NCBI RefSeq assembly: GCF_000321225.1
Contig: NW_004450661.1
Location: 571,263-635,262 of the forward strand
DNA length: 64,000 nucleotides
Source: Odobenus rosmarus divergens
Taxonomy: Eukaryota; Chordata; Mammalia; Carnivora; Odobenidae
Direction of reading: 5' to 3'
The notes beneath the pieces are model-generated. The model searched no databases and was not told where the DNA came from. It saw only the letters and a program-made list of their open reading frames with translations. This document shows positions 11,791-22,614 of this stretch, one piece after another. Both the position numbers and the translations under genes were made by a program. The first letter of the stretch is position 1, and each line of letters begins with the position of its first letter.

Positions 11791-12507
11791 ATGCACAGGC
11801 AGGGAGAATTCATGTGTACAGGGCTGTGGATCTGCACAGGGAATAAAAAATAAAGAAAAAGAAGCAAGCTCATTTCTGTGCACTGAAGACTCCTGCTGTC
11901 AGTGTGCAATCCTTTCTCCCTGGAGGTACTGTCCCAACTAATATCTCCCTCACTACAGGCAGCCTGGAAGTCTCTTTGTTGTTTTTTGTTTTTTAGGGTT
12001 TTTTTTTTCTGTAAATGAGGAACACGTAGCAGATCGTTTCTAAAAGTTTTCTTGAGACTGCAGCGTCTCTACCTGGGTTGACCAATCAGCGGAGTTAGTC
12101 TTGTCATTTCTCCCGTTGACACAGGGCCCTACAAGTCTAGACACCCCCTGACCCCACTCACACACCTATCCTAAATAGGTCCTTTCAAGTGAGGTCCAGC
12201 TTACCCGGAGAGCTTCTGGTGATTTATCCACACATTTTGGGAAGGAAACGAAGCAGCAGCAGGGGTCTGATCCCCTGGAAACTTGACATGTAGCCTGGCA
12301 TTTGGAGGGTTTGCTCAACGTGACCAGAAAAGTTTCCAAGTAATGGAGATTATAAAGGGCAGATTTGCAGAAGCCCGGTAATCCTATAGTGTCCAGTGCT
12401 GGCCCCAGCAGTGTGGTGCCACAGGACAATCACCACCCATTCCCAGTCCCTCCAAAACATGCATGCACAGCGGCAACCCCTCCCCACCCCCACCCCTGCC
12501 CGCCACA

Positions 12508-12508
<1 letters not shown>
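11791..12508. other. Unique sequence with an NF-Y-type site and a G4 motif
   Basis: No repeat is recognised. 'GACCAATCAGC' at 12080-12090 is a perfect NF-Y (CCAAT) site. At 12477-12501 five C-runs make a strong minus-strand G-quadruplex motif beside the (AC)n microsatellite. Confidence 0.5.

Positions 12509-12548
<40 letters not shown>
12509..12548. repeat. (AC)20 dinucleotide microsatellite
   Basis: An uninterrupted run of 20 AC units. Perfect runs of this length are usually polymorphic and can adopt Z-DNA. Small frames through it are artefacts. Confidence 0.97.
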
Positions 12549-12550
<2 letters not shown>

Positions 12551-12679
12551 TACTACCTCCCTTCTGGGAATATGCAAGGCCCTCCAGTGCTTGAATCCCC
12601 ACCCATCCTCTGGTGAATCAAGCTGAATCAGACCCTGTGAGTCATCTAGAGCACATGGAAGCCAGGGTTAATTTATTCC

Positions 12680-12745
12680 CCAATCATTTATTGAGCAACT
12701 TCCCGGTGCCAGGCTCTGTGTTAGGCACTGCAGGCCGATGCCTTC
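12680..12745 (-). mobile_element. L2 3'-terminal fragment (antisense)
   Basis: 'CATTTATTGAGCAACTTCCC' and 'GGTGCCAGGCTCTGTGTTAG' are the antisense L2 terminus (a MIR terminus is the alternative). Confidence 0.75.
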
Positions 12746-13154
12746 TGGAACATGCTTGAGAGCCTTTCTCCCCACGCCGCCCCATAGGGGAGAAAAAATT
12801 TCCGTCAAAAAGTGTGGTAAAGCAAGGGCTTGGCATGGAGTTATTGCCAAGGGAGAGATCTGTGCTGAGCCAGGCACAGACAATTAGTATTCAATACCTT
12901 CTGTAAGGACATGCAAGAGGGTGCCAGACCCCTCCCAGGGACCCAAAAAACAGCTAAAAAAGCAGAGGCTGGGGGGTCACAGATTGGAGGAAGAGGAAAG
13001 GGAAAGAGGGCTTCCCACAGAGTTTCTACCACTTTTAAACTCAACCAAGGCCAAGGAAACAAGAAGCACCTAAGCAACTTCAGCATGGTCACCTCCAAAG
13101 TATCCTAGGCTCCAAGAAGTGAAGGAGAAGGAGCTCCTTACAGGGAGAGTGACA
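12746..13154. other. Unique sequence, nothing recognised
   Basis: No repeat, exon or RNA is recognised. Confidence 0.45.
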
Positions 13155-13712
13155 GAGAGGGATGTGAGGCCTAGTTTGGATCTGGCAACATAGGCTACTC
13201 TGGAGGGTTTTAATCATCCCTAGGATAGCCCCTTCCCTTAAATCTGGGCAGGTTTCTGACTTGCTTGCAATCAGTTGAATGTGGTAGAAGTGAGGACCCA
13301 TGACTTCCAAAGCCACACGGCAAATGGCCTGGCAGTTCCTTTCTCCCTGGAGCATTGCACTCAGAGCCCAGGACTCCAAGCCATGCATCAGACTGAGCCC
13401 ACCACGCCGTGAGGAAGCTCAAACGTGTCGAGTGGCCACATGGGGTGTTCTGGCTGACAACCCACTGAGGTCCCAGCCCACAACCAGTGCTGCCTGCCAG
13501 ACTTGTGAAGGGATGAGCCTCCTGATGACCACAGCCCCGTGCCTTGAATTGCCCCCAGCCTTTAAGCAATCCCAGCTGCAGCTCCAGATGTTGTGAAGTG
13601 GAGATAAACAGCCCCTGCCATCTCCTGTTTGAACCCCTGGCCCACAGAGTCTAGGAGCAGAATGAAACAGTGGTCTTAGGCCACGGAGTTTGGGTGATTT
13701 GTAGTGAGTGGC
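13155..13712 (+). mobile_element. MLT1-class (ERVL-MaLR) LTR, sense
   Basis: It follows the MLT1 order: 'GAATGTGGTAGAAGTGA', a central cysteine/proline-rich-looking spacer, 'GAACCCCTGGCCCACAGAGT' and a terminal 'GGCCACGGAGTTTGGGTGAT' that corresponds to the 'aagccactaagtttggggtg' end. A solo non-coding LTR relic of an ancient mammalian retrotransposon; subfamily not fixed. Its 3' end abuts a tandem repeat. Confidence 0.7.
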
Positions 13713-13713
13713 A

Positions 13714-13745
13714 AGTGATCCAGTGATCCAGTGATCCAATGATCC
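13714..13745. repeat. 8-bp tandem repeat, four units
   Basis: AGTGATCC is repeated three times, then AATGATCC once. It begins exactly where the MLT1 LTR match ends. Both strands stay open through it, giving shadow frames. Confidence 0.95.
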
Positions 13746-14829
13746 TGGAGGCGAGAGCGAATGGTATTTGAAGAAGGAAAGGGGGATGAACAAACTAGAG
13801 GATGACTCTGTGGGACAATGGGAGAAGGACAATGACCTAAAAGATGCTGTTTGTACTGTTTCCTTTTTTGGAGTGAGAAAGGAACCAAATGGAATCCCAT
13901 TTCACATGGGATGCCTAGCTCTTGCCTCTGTTGGCCCAGCCTTGCAGTGGGCATTGGGCACGCAGCCACAGTGGCATGGTCTGCCCTTACTGCCTCTCTG
14001 CTCTGGGAAATCAGGAGCCCCCTGCCCCTCAGAGGGCCCCCTCTGCTGAGAAGCCAATGGATGGAACATCAGTGCTACAGTGGGTATGATTCGAAAATTT
14101 GCAGTCAGGAATTCATTCTTCAGCAAGAGAGGGAGGTCACTTCCTAGTGACTCAGATCTAGGCAGGAGCAACTGCTCTTTGTCCCTGACCATCTCCCAGG
14201 GATGCAGGAGGTGACAAGGATTCTGTCTCCCCAAAGGTGTCCCAGAAATCATCCAGTTATCCCTGAGATGGTCTACCGTGGTCATGCTAAAAGAGACCCT
14301 AACCAGCACTGAGAGTGTTGATTTCGTTCCAGGTTCAGGGAGGTACTCGTGCAAAGAGCTCTCTTTATTCTTTGGGTTTTTTTAAATTTCCACAGTTTGA
14401 AAAAAGGTCACTTTCTCACCCCCATCTGACTGCCAGGAATATTGAACCTCGTTTAAACAGCCCTTTATTAGAGCTCACGTGCATTTAAAGAAACCCCTTC
14501 GACAACCTTTCTTTAGGAGGAAAGGGAGGAGACCCTCAACGGGCCAGGTCAGGGGTGTGGGAGCTGGCCCAACAGGAGGGTCACAGGCTGGGGAGCATCC
14601 AGGACCTCTGGACTCCTGGAGGACCATCCAAGCCTGACACATCAGTGAGGAAGTCTGGGTGGGTTCCCAGACATGCAGGGTTCACTTACCTACCACTGTT
14701 TGGGTTTTCTGAGCAGCTACATCTTGCAAGGATCCACCGGTGTTGTCAGACGGGCTTTTCAGTTTGCTTTGATTTCAATTTCCTCCTTCAATTTAGTGGG
14801 TGAATTAGGCCTGAAGTTGGAGACTCTGA
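13746..14829. other. Unique sequence, nothing recognised
   Basis: Several overlapping frames of 80-150 codons occur on both strands between 13768 and 14354. They overlap one another and show no recognisable protein features, so they look like GC-driven shadows. No repeat recognised. Confidence 0.45.
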
Positions 14830-14990
14830 ACTAGAAGGGACCTCAGACATCACCTATGGCAACCCCCAAGAAGGGAACGTGACCTGCCCACGGTCACACA
14901 GCAAGGATTCATTAGTGTCAGAACTGGAACTAAAACGAGGGCCTCTGGCTCCCAGACTAAGGCTCCTCACATGGTGCCATCAGACCACCC
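14830..14990 (-). mobile_element. MIR-type SINE (antisense)
   Basis: 'AACTAGAAGGGACCTCAGAC', 'TGACCTGCCCACGGTCACAC' and 'CAGAACTGGAACTAAAACGA' are the antisense MIR core with the 'GACTTGCCCAAGGTCACACAGC' motif. Confidence 0.8.
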
Positions 14991-15704
14991 AGATGGCTTT
15001 CTCCCTAGAGAGTATGAATCAGAGAATCTGCCAGAGCTCAACCAAACTCCTGCGTATCAAAGGTCTTGTCTGCAAAACACCACTCCTTCCCTCTCTCCTC
15101 CCTACTTAATCCCAGCCTCCCAAACCTCTGGAATAGTTTGGAGGTGAGCAGAAAAACAATCTGCCCAGGCAGCTCTCCTCCTTAGGCATCCTTAGAATGA
15201 AAGCTCCTGGTCATTCTAGAAATTAAGACTTTCCCACCCACCCTTTCTTCCCTGCCTACCCTGGCTCTGACTTAGTTTGTTTGCTACCTGAGGCATGTCA
15301 TATGGCCAGGCTTCTTCATAGACCATTTCCTATAAATGCAAACACTATACCTGAACATAAAATAAAACTTAATTTTGGTTCTGTGCTTGTTTTGGGTTGG
15401 TTTTGTTTTGTTTTGTTTTTCAGTAAACCATATCCCTTGAACATATTTTCAAACAAAGTAAAATACTAAGAAAAGACCATGGTTATTTGCAGACCATGGA
15501 GAAATCACCTGGACATGAATGTTGTCATAGAGGGACAGTCTGTCTTATAATTGTTTGTTTAAGTGTCTATTTTTCCCACTGGAACTGACTCCTGAAGGGT
15601 TCACATCAGATCTTTTTCAAGTCTGCATCCCTTAGAACCTCAAAGTGCTTTTCACCTATGAAGGCCTCTATCAATGTCTGTTAGATTGAATTTTGCTTAA
15701 TTTA
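14991..15704. other. Unique sequence with a short (TTTTG)n
   Basis: No repeat family is recognised. (TTTTG)4 lies at 15400-15420. Confidence 0.5.
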
Positions 15705-15782
15705 GTGAGAGCTTGCTATGCGATAAGCAGAGTGCCAGATGTTTTCACAACTTTTTAAAAATTGACTCTCATGATTATCTGG
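15705..15782 (-). mobile_element. MIR 3' fragment (antisense)
   Basis: 'GAGAGCTTGCTATGCGATAA' followed by 'GAGTGCCAGATGTTTTCACA' and 'TTGACTCTCATGATTATC' follow the antisense MIR 3' order. Confidence 0.6.
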
Positions 15783-16318
15783 TATCAGTTATTTATTGCC
15801 ACAGTAATGATGTTTTACAAACTACCCTGAAGTTTAGTAGTCTAAACCGGGAACCTCTTATTTTGCATGGGTCTCTACACTGGTCAGCCAATTCTGCTGA
15901 TTTAGGCTGGGCTCTGCCCACCTCAGGAGAGCTTGTTCACGCACCTGTGGTCAGCTCGAGGGCAGCTGGGGGAAAGCTGATCTAAGATGACCTAAGCTGG
16001 GGTGGCAAGAATGACTGGGGCCTCTCCCCACATGAATTTTCACTTTCCAGTTGGCTAGCCCAACCTTACCTTCATGGTGAGGATAACAGGTTTCCAAGAG
16101 AGTCAGAAGAAGATTGCAAGCACTTTAGAGGTCTAGGCTCAGCCCTGATACACACTCATTAGACCACATTTTGTTGGTTCAAGCGAGTCACAGGGCAGCC
16201 CTAGATGCAAGGGCTGAGGAAATCAAATCAATTCCCGCTCTTAATGGAAGAACCAACAAAGTCACGTTGCAACGCATTGAAGGATTGCGCTCATTTTTGC
16301 AGTCAATCCACCATGTAA
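15783..16318 (-). mobile_element. MLT1-class (ERVL-MaLR) LTR, antisense
   Basis: It reads as the reverse complement of an MLT1 LTR. It begins with the inverted end 'TTATTGCCACAGTAATG', continues with 'CTGAAGTTTAGTAGTCTAAA', then 'GGTCTAGGCTCAGCCCTGAT' and 'CAAGCGAGTCACAGGGCAGC', and ends at 'CAGTCAATCCACCAT'. Nearly full length and without coding capacity. Confidence 0.75.
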
Positions 16319-16384
16319 GTCCAATTTTAAGATGAAGAAAGAAAATGGATGGAGTTTAAAGATTTATTTAAAATGCCATACAAT

Positions 16385-16507
16385 TGCATTGTGGCGATGG
16401 TTGCACAACTCTATAAATTTACTAAAAAGCATTGAACTGTACACTTCCAATGGCCGGCTTTTATAGTATGTAAATGATTCCTCAGTAAAGCTGTTTCAAA
16501 AAAAGCT
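16385..16507 (+). mobile_element. L1 3' terminus (old L1M-type)
   Basis: 'GGCGATGGTTGCACAACTCT', 'GCATTGAACTGTACACTTCC' and 'CAGTAAAGCTGTTTCAAAAA' match the 3' UTR end of old mammalian L1, including an A-rich tail. Confidence 0.85.
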
Positions 16508-18604
16508 GAAAAAAATTTAAATTTGTTGAAGATCATTCAACTCATAATCCAAATTTGCATTTAAACTCAGGTATTCTAGCACGAAATTCAGCCATCTTTC
16601 CAGTGTACCGTATTTATCATACCTAAAGTATCTGATGGTCAGAATCGGGGAGTCTAAGAGTGAGAAAGATCTTCCACAGATTACTTTGTCCATCCTTCTT
16701 TCTTCAAGCAGATGAATGTGTAAGCCTCTGGTGCAGGTGCAGACTTCTCTTCTTAGGCTGAAAAATAGAAACAGCACTACAAGAAACCGGAGCCAGGTGA
16801 AAAATAGGTCTCAGCTGTCCAATGCTTTTGGGATCCAGGGTGATCAGTACCGAAAAGAACTTGACCCTCCGTGTTTGGAACCAAAAGCTACAGACAGTTC
16901 TTTCCATCTTAGCCCCTCTCATTTTCACTGACCACATCCTTTAGCCAGCGTACCTAATGTGCTTAGATTCTGGTGTTAAAAGCAATAGCATTTTTCTTCT
17001 TGTTTTATTATCCAGTGTCCAAATCAAAGTGTCCTCCTTAGGGCTGAAAGTGGTTGTAGGCAAATTAGAGTTCACCCAAGGGACTTCTGTGGGTAAAAAC
17101 CTCTAACATGAGGGCACTAGGAATAACAACAGTTTTTAAAAGATGGAGATGGGTTTGTATAATTGTGGTCTTTCTCTCTTATGCCTGAAGGGATCTGCAA
17201 GAATGACGAACAAATGGGAAGCACTGTTTCGTCTTATATGTTGGACTTGTTTCTGGAGAGAAGAAGAGTGAAATCCTGAGGAGATGCATCCCAGCTCACC
17301 ATAAATAGCTTTGAAGAGCAAACTGAGCAGCTTTCATCAATCACGCACAGACCACATCAAAAGCTGCCGGAGGAGAATCGCTCACCTGATGTCAGGCAGG
17401 GTCAGGCAAACATTACCCAACGCTCCTGCTCTATATTATAATGCAGAATCACCCGTAGAAAAGGACGGAAAGAGGAGTGCCAGAAATCAGACCATGTGAA
17501 GAAGGGGGACAAATAAAGCAGAGAATGGGATGCAGTGGCCATGGGGCAGGGGTGGGGGGAGAGAAAGAGAGGAAGAGAAAGGGAGAGGAAGGGAAACAGG
17601 AGGATGTATAAATAGACAGCAAGAGACAGCGAGCAAAAGACAGGGCAGACAGCAAGCCGTGGGGAAACAGGAGAAAAGTCCATCAATTGCTAAAGAGAGG
17701 CAGAGAAAGGAGAGCTTGGGAGCAAAGGGGAGAGACGCAACCTTCATATGGGGTGAAGGCCACGTTGGCAGCCATCTGGCCTGAGGACCCACAGTCCACA
17801 CAGACTTCTGTTGGAAGTCAGAACAGTTCCATTTCTGCATCTAGAGGAGCACCATCAAGTCTCCGTAAAAGGAAGTGAAATGGAAAGCAAAGAAAAAACA
17901 CACACTCCCACCTTCTTCTTCTCCGGCTCCCCAGATTCTCTCTCACCTACTGTGAAGGGCTATTTGATCATCCTGGCCGGCTTCTCTCAGGCTCTGAAAA
18001 TCAGAGGGAACCGTCATTAGAAAGCCAGCCCGAGGTCCACCTAAGCCTCCCACTGGAGTTGTTTCATCTTTTATTACAACAAAGCTAGGGCAGTCATGTG
18101 TCAGCTCAGGCTGTAAATCTGCCTTCTTCATAGATCAAGTTCGATTTTCCAACTAATTGGAGGGAAACAAATCCACTCCTGGGTCAAACCAAGCAAATTT
18201 CCCCTCTCCTGCAAAGCACCTGTCTCTGTCTTAATCAAGAGGTAAGGGTCCGGGTGCTTGGGTGTTCCAGTGTGGAGCTTGAGGGAGCCCAGGGTCAGTA
18301 AGAGGATAGCAGGTATGAGAGAGGGGAGCCCATGCAACAAGGGGACAGTATGAGGAGTGGGAGACAGAGGGGCTTTCTCCAAAGCAAACTTTGCTCATCG
18401 TACCTTTCCACCCCATAAAGAGATATGGGAAATAACGGTGCATTAAGAAACTGGGCCCTGACTCCTGGGATTCTATGCGCATTTGCTGAACTAAAGCAAG
18501 ATACTGGGAACAGTTTGCGAGCGGTTCCCAACACTTAACTGCAGGGTTTACATAGGAGCTGAGAGAGTAAGTGACCGAATGTACAAGCCAGCCATGGACA
18601 TGCA
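16508..18604. other. Unique sequence with a 43-nt polypurine tract
   Basis: About 2.1 kb without a recognised repeat. A pure purine run spans 17554-17596. Frames on both strands at 17400-17880 are side effects of this tract. Confidence 0.45.
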
Positions 18605-18745
18605 TCAATGCATGTAATTCTCAAAACGACCCCACGAGACAGACATCCTTCTGATTACTATTCCCATTTTACTGCTGAGAAAACCGAAGCCAAAGAGGTT
18701 AAATGACTGGCCCAAAGTCACAGAGTGCAAACTCTGAGCTAGGCC
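18605..18745 (-). mobile_element. MIR SINE (antisense)
   Basis: 'CCCATTTTACTGCTGAGAAA', 'AGGTTAAATGACTGGCCCAA' and 'AGTCACAGAGTGCAAA' are the antisense MIR core. Confidence 0.85.
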
Positions 18746-19227
18746 TCCCCCCGGGCTGGTGTCCCACGGCCACCACTGCTCAAGCAGCAGCTGGGTGTGG
18801 CGGAAGAGCGGTGTGTTTCCTGTCCATCCCTGCGCAGGATGGAGAGGAAGGAGAGCGACCAGAGCCTCAGTCCAGTTGGGCGGGCTCAGGGTTCTGAATA
18901 AGATGGTAACAATCCGTGTCACAAAGAAGAGACCAACTTACAATATGCAATCTTTTTTTTTTTTTTTTTGAGCTTGGGGAGAATGATGCAGCCATAAGTC
19001 AAGACAGAAGGTGGCATTATTATGGGCAGCAACAAGTTTAGGGAGCTCTCTAAACTCTTCTGTTTCCCTTTATGAAAGCAAAAGACCAGAAAATTATCCA
19101 TAATTACAGAGCCATCCGCAGCAAATTGCAACATCTCTTGCATGGGGCCAACATGGCAAATGACTCCACAGCATTAATGAGTGTCCCAGATGCCTGCCCT
19201 GCTCTAAGCAGCCCACCCCGACAGCAG
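18746..19227. other. Unique sequence with T17 tract
   Basis: No repeat family is recognised. A run of 17 T lies at 18953-18969. Confidence 0.5.
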
Positions 19228-19480
19228 CGAGGTCAGGGCACAGGCTGTGTGGTCAGACAGAGCTCTGTTCAGGTCTTGTCTCCACCGCTTCCTACCTGTG
19301 TAACTTGAGACACTTTGCTCCATGCCTCTGAGCCACTTTCCTCATCTGCAAAATGGAGGCTGCAGCAATGCCTTCGACCCAAGGAATGTGAGGATCAAAC
19401 AAAAAGATGAATGCGGAATATCTAGAGCAATATCTAGCCTATAATAATAAGCCCTCTCAACAAAGGCTATCATTATTGTA
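19228..19480 (+). mobile_element. MIR SINE, near full length
   Basis: In sense order it has 'GTGTGGTCAGACAGAGC', 'CTACCTGTGTAACTTGAGAC', 'TTTCCTCATCTGCAAAATGG', 'GTGAGGATCAAAC' and an AT-rich tail. Confidence 0.9.
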
Positions 19481-20179
19481 TTTTTTTCCCCATCCCTTCA
19501 TCTTCCTTATTTGAAGCTTTAAAAGGGGAAAAGGTAAACCAAGTGCAGTTGCTTACATAAAAGCCAGATAGAGCCTGGCTACTCCACCAGTGGCAATAAT
19601 TATAAAGCTGCTTCAGAGCACAGAGAGTTCCAAGAACAGAATACACATTTGGAACAAGTTCATTAAAAAATTGCTTACTCATAAAAGCTGCTGTCGTTAG
19701 AGCCTGACAAATGGAAGACACAGCACCGATAAATAAGCAGCCAGCGGTAAACAAGCCGACTACACCAAGAGGTCGCTTGATTCCTCTCTTCCCACCCGTC
19801 AACTGTTTCCTAACCTTTTATGGGGTTATAATAACAAGTTCAGGTAGGTTTTATGTTCCTGTTTACTCTGAGTTCTCCCCAAACTCCCAACAGAGGGAAG
19901 AAGCTTCCAGACTTCTCTGCCAGGTCCCGGAATGGAGGGAGAGGGAGGCAGCCAGTGCCCAGCAGCCCTGCTCCCGTGGCTCTGCCTGGGAGGCAGCTTC
20001 AGCCTCTTCCCGCCTCTTCAGCCCGTCTAGAGGCCTCGAATCCTCGGCACCCCTGCTCCGACACTTCCTCATCGGGCCACTCCAAGAAGAATTATTTCCC
20101 CACCAGCCTGTGTCCTCCCCACTGCCTTGCCCCAGCCCATGTAGGTCACCCCCATGTTGCCGGAGGGGAAGTCAGGAGA
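19481..20179. other. Unique sequence; conserved-looking block, then GC-richer block
   Basis: 19500-19850 is AT-rich and repeat-free with words such as ATAATTATAAA and a CRE-less homeodomain-like composition, so it is a non-coding element candidate. 19890-20160 is GC-richer with roughly ten CpGs. A 172-codon frame at 19711-20229 crosses both blocks but has no recognisable domain and overlaps a MIR, so it is not called. Confidence 0.4.
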
Positions 20180-20330
20180 TCAGGATGATAGCGCAGCACA
20201 GCCACTTAGTAGCCAGACATTGTCCCTGAACTTCTGTGAGCCTCAGTTTTGTTGTCTATAAAATGGGGATTAACAAAACCTCCCTCACAGCGATCCTGGG
20301 AAGCTTAAATAAGGTTAGGCTCTCGAACTT
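20180..20330 (+). mobile_element. MIR SINE
   Basis: 'GAGCCTCAGTTTTGTTGTCT', 'ATAAAATGGGGATTAACAAA' and 'GGGAAGCTTAAATAAGG' are the MIR core in sense. Confidence 0.8.
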
Positions 20331-21099
20331 TCCCTTGGAGAGTCTGGCACGTATAGCCGGTGTCGCAGTCAGTCAAGCACGGTGATTAAGCACCCCCAAT
20401 CAGAGCTCTGTCCTGTGAACCTGGGGGCGAGAAGGGCAATGGGAAGTGAGGGGAGGACCCCCCAAATAACCACCCTCAGAGAACTGAGTCACAATGCAGA
20501 AGAGATCACTGAGACTTCAAATTGCTTTTGAAGAGTTTCTAAGTGCAGACATGACCTAAGGAAATGGGGCAAAGAAGACTGGGTGCTGTCACACCTCCCC
20601 TGCACCCTACTTCCCCTGCCTTCCTCCATCCCTGACAGACTCGGCTACATCTTCCGCCCTTGCCAAAGGAGGCCAGCAGCATCAGAAAGGAAGCAGCAGA
20701 GTGCTTTTATAGGGCCTGGGGCCAAATAAAATTGTGCTGGCATTTACCAGAAACCACGGCAAATCATAAATTCTTATGTAATGAAAGTCAGTAATTTCCA
20801 TGTACTTCCTTCTCAGCCAAACACTACCTACTTGACTACTGTTTTTCTGGAGGTTAAAACAAAAACTATGTGTCACTTAGTTACACAAATTGACAGCCAA
20901 TTCAGGCTTTGAAACCTTTATTTATTTTGTAACAAGGGGACTAAACAGCAAGTGATAACTTTTGGGAGCCAAATTCTTCCAAAGTAAAGTTTCCTCCAGA
21001 ATCTCGGCAGGCTTTCCGTGTGGGGGTGCTTGGAGACAGGAAATGGCTGGCTTGAATTCAAATATGCAAAAGCTAGGCTTTTAGGATCCGCTGTATTAT
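20331..21099. other. Unique sequence, nothing recognised
   Basis: No repeat, exon or RNA is recognised. Confidence 0.5.
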
Positions 21100-21170
21100 T
21101 CTAGAAATCTTTATCGAATGCCCACTATGTGCAAAGCACTGTGCTAGGTGCTGGGATAGACGTGATTATT
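21100..21170 (-). mobile_element. L2 or MIR 3' end (antisense)
   Basis: 'ATCGAATGCCCACTATGTGC' and 'AAAGCACTGTGCTAGGTGCT' are shared by the antisense L2 and MIR ends; too short to decide between them. Confidence 0.7.
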
Positions 21171-21177
21171 TCTTGCT

Positions 21178-21310
21178 CGCCAGAACCACCTGGGGCGGCG
21201 GGGGTGGTGCATAATGCAGATGCCTGGGTGCCACCACGAGATAATCGAATTCAACTGAAGTGGGGTAGGGTCCAGGCCTGTCATTTCTTTTTTCTTCAGG
21301 TGAATCTCAT
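21178..21310. mobile_element. MER5A-type hAT MITE
   Basis: 'CAGAACCACCTGGGGCGGC', 'AATGCAGATGCCTGGGTGCC' and 'CAACTGAAGTGGGGTAGGGT' followed by 'TTCAGGTGAATCTCATG' give the MER5A palindrome. Confidence 0.7.
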
Positions 21311-21404
21311 GTTCAGTCAAGGAGGACAATGAACATACAATGAACAATGCAGGTGGGGTAGGTATAGGAGTCCAGGCTGGAAAGGGGCAGGGACCAGCCC
21401 TGGC

Positions 21405-21800
21405 AAGCTTGATTCATTCACTCCACAAAGAGCTACAGATCAAGGATTCTGTTAGGTGCTGGGAACATGAAGGAGCCTAAGACCTGGCTCCCATTATCAA
21501 GGAGTGGGCAGAATAATGAGACAAGTGCAATTATTCTGTATGTAGTTTCTGTGATGAACTTGAGCGCACAAGCAGCTCCTGGCCCACTCTGGCAAGTCAG
21601 AAAAGACTTCTCAGAAGAGAGGATGCCCAAACCGCAACCTGACAGATGAGAGAGGGCTAAGCAAACACAGGGACAGATACAGAAAACATTCCGAGCTGGG
21701 GAAATGACCCTTGCAAAAGCCCGGACGCAAGAGAGAGCTCACTGAGTTCTGGCAACTGGTGCGACGGTGCCGAGCAGACAAGGGAGCCGTGGAGGGGCTG
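21405..21800 (-). mobile_element. L2 LINE 3' half (antisense)
   Basis: Antisense L2 order: 'GATTCATTCACTCCACAAAG', 'TGTTAGGTGCTGGGAACATG', 'GAAAAGACTTCTCAGAAGAG', then the 'CTTGCAAAAGCCCGGACGCA' region. Confidence 0.8.
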
Positions 21801-21839
21801 GGTGGGCAGGGGGCAGGGTCAGAGGGTGATGGGCTTCTC

Positions 21840-21945
21840 GCATTTCAGACCGTTTGGTCACCGCTCCCTTGTCTCAATCCCCAGCATACAGCACAGGACC
21901 GGACACATGATAAACACGTAACAACTACTGGTTGGACAAATGACT
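21840..21945 (+). mobile_element. L2 LINE 3' terminus (sense)
   Basis: 'CAATCCCCAGCATACAGCAC' with 'ACACATGATAAACACGTAAC' and 'GTTGGACAAATGACT' is a sense L2 terminus, opposite in direction to its neighbour at 21405-21800. Confidence 0.75.
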
Positions 21946-21989
21946 AGCATAGAAGGCTGAGACCAGAGCTCTAGGGAAACACCCTTAAA

Positions 21990-22330
21990 AGCTAAAGAAG
22001 AGAACCTGCAAAGTGAAGATGCAGTCAGAGAGAGAAGAAAAAACGAGATGAGTGGAGATTAGTGGTCCAGAGACCAAGGGAGGACGGAACTTCCAGAAAC
22101 AGGGGGCTAGTGTCAGAGGCTGGCCAGAAGCCAAGGAAACACAGACAAGGAAAAGCCCGTTTGTTGGACGGCAGTGAGGTGGTCACGTGCAGCTGAGCTG
22201 AGAGCCACTCACGCCGGAGCTACAGAAGAAGCACCGTGGTAGTGAACTCGGGCAGGGATGGCTGGGGAAGGGAGGGACTGTCCAAGCAGACTTAGCTGCC
22301 GCAAGCCTTGCCCAAGAAAGGGCACGTGAG
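21990..22330 (-). mobile_element. Probable L2 internal 3' region (antisense)
   Basis: Purine-rich text such as 'GAGGTGGTCACGTGCAGCTG' and 'GAGAGGTGAGAAGGTGGTGA' resembles the antisense L2 middle region. Weakly supported. Confidence 0.4.
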
Positions 22331-22439
22331 AGGTGAGAAGGTGGTGAGGGAGCTGTATGAGACTAAAAGAAGGTTTGATTTTTTTTTTCTTTTCGAGATG
22401 GGTTTTTGTAACATTCAACTGAACGTTCCTGTAAAAAGA

Positions 22440-22614
22440 GGATAGACATGGAGGACAGTGCACTGGAATAAAACGTGCAGAGCTGCCAGATGCTGTGTGA
22501 CTCCAGGACCATTCCGTAACCTCTCTAAGCCCCAGTTCTCATCAGTAAAACAAAGGACAGTAACTCGCAACTTGAATGGATGTTGTAATAAGTAACCCAA
22601 AAATGCCTAGTGCA
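22440..22614 (+). mobile_element. MIR SINE interrupted by a CAN-SINE
   Basis: 'GAGCTGCCAGATGCTGTGTG', 'CGTAACCTCTCTAAGCCCCA' and 'TCATCAGTAAAACAAAGG' are MIR in sense. The CAN-SINE sits right after the 'GCCTAGTGCAG' near its 3' end. Confidence 0.8.

Noticed and set aside
12350..12626. Cysteine/valine and threonine/histidine repeat frames on both strands
   Set aside because: They come from reading the (AC)20 microsatellite in several frames.
13902..14354. 150-codon minus-strand open frame
   Set aside because: Overlaps plus-strand frames of similar length. No family match is evident.
19711..20229. 172-codon plus-strand open frame
   Set aside because: It crosses an AT-rich block, a GC-rich block and part of a MIR. 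No domain is recognised and other frames overlap it.
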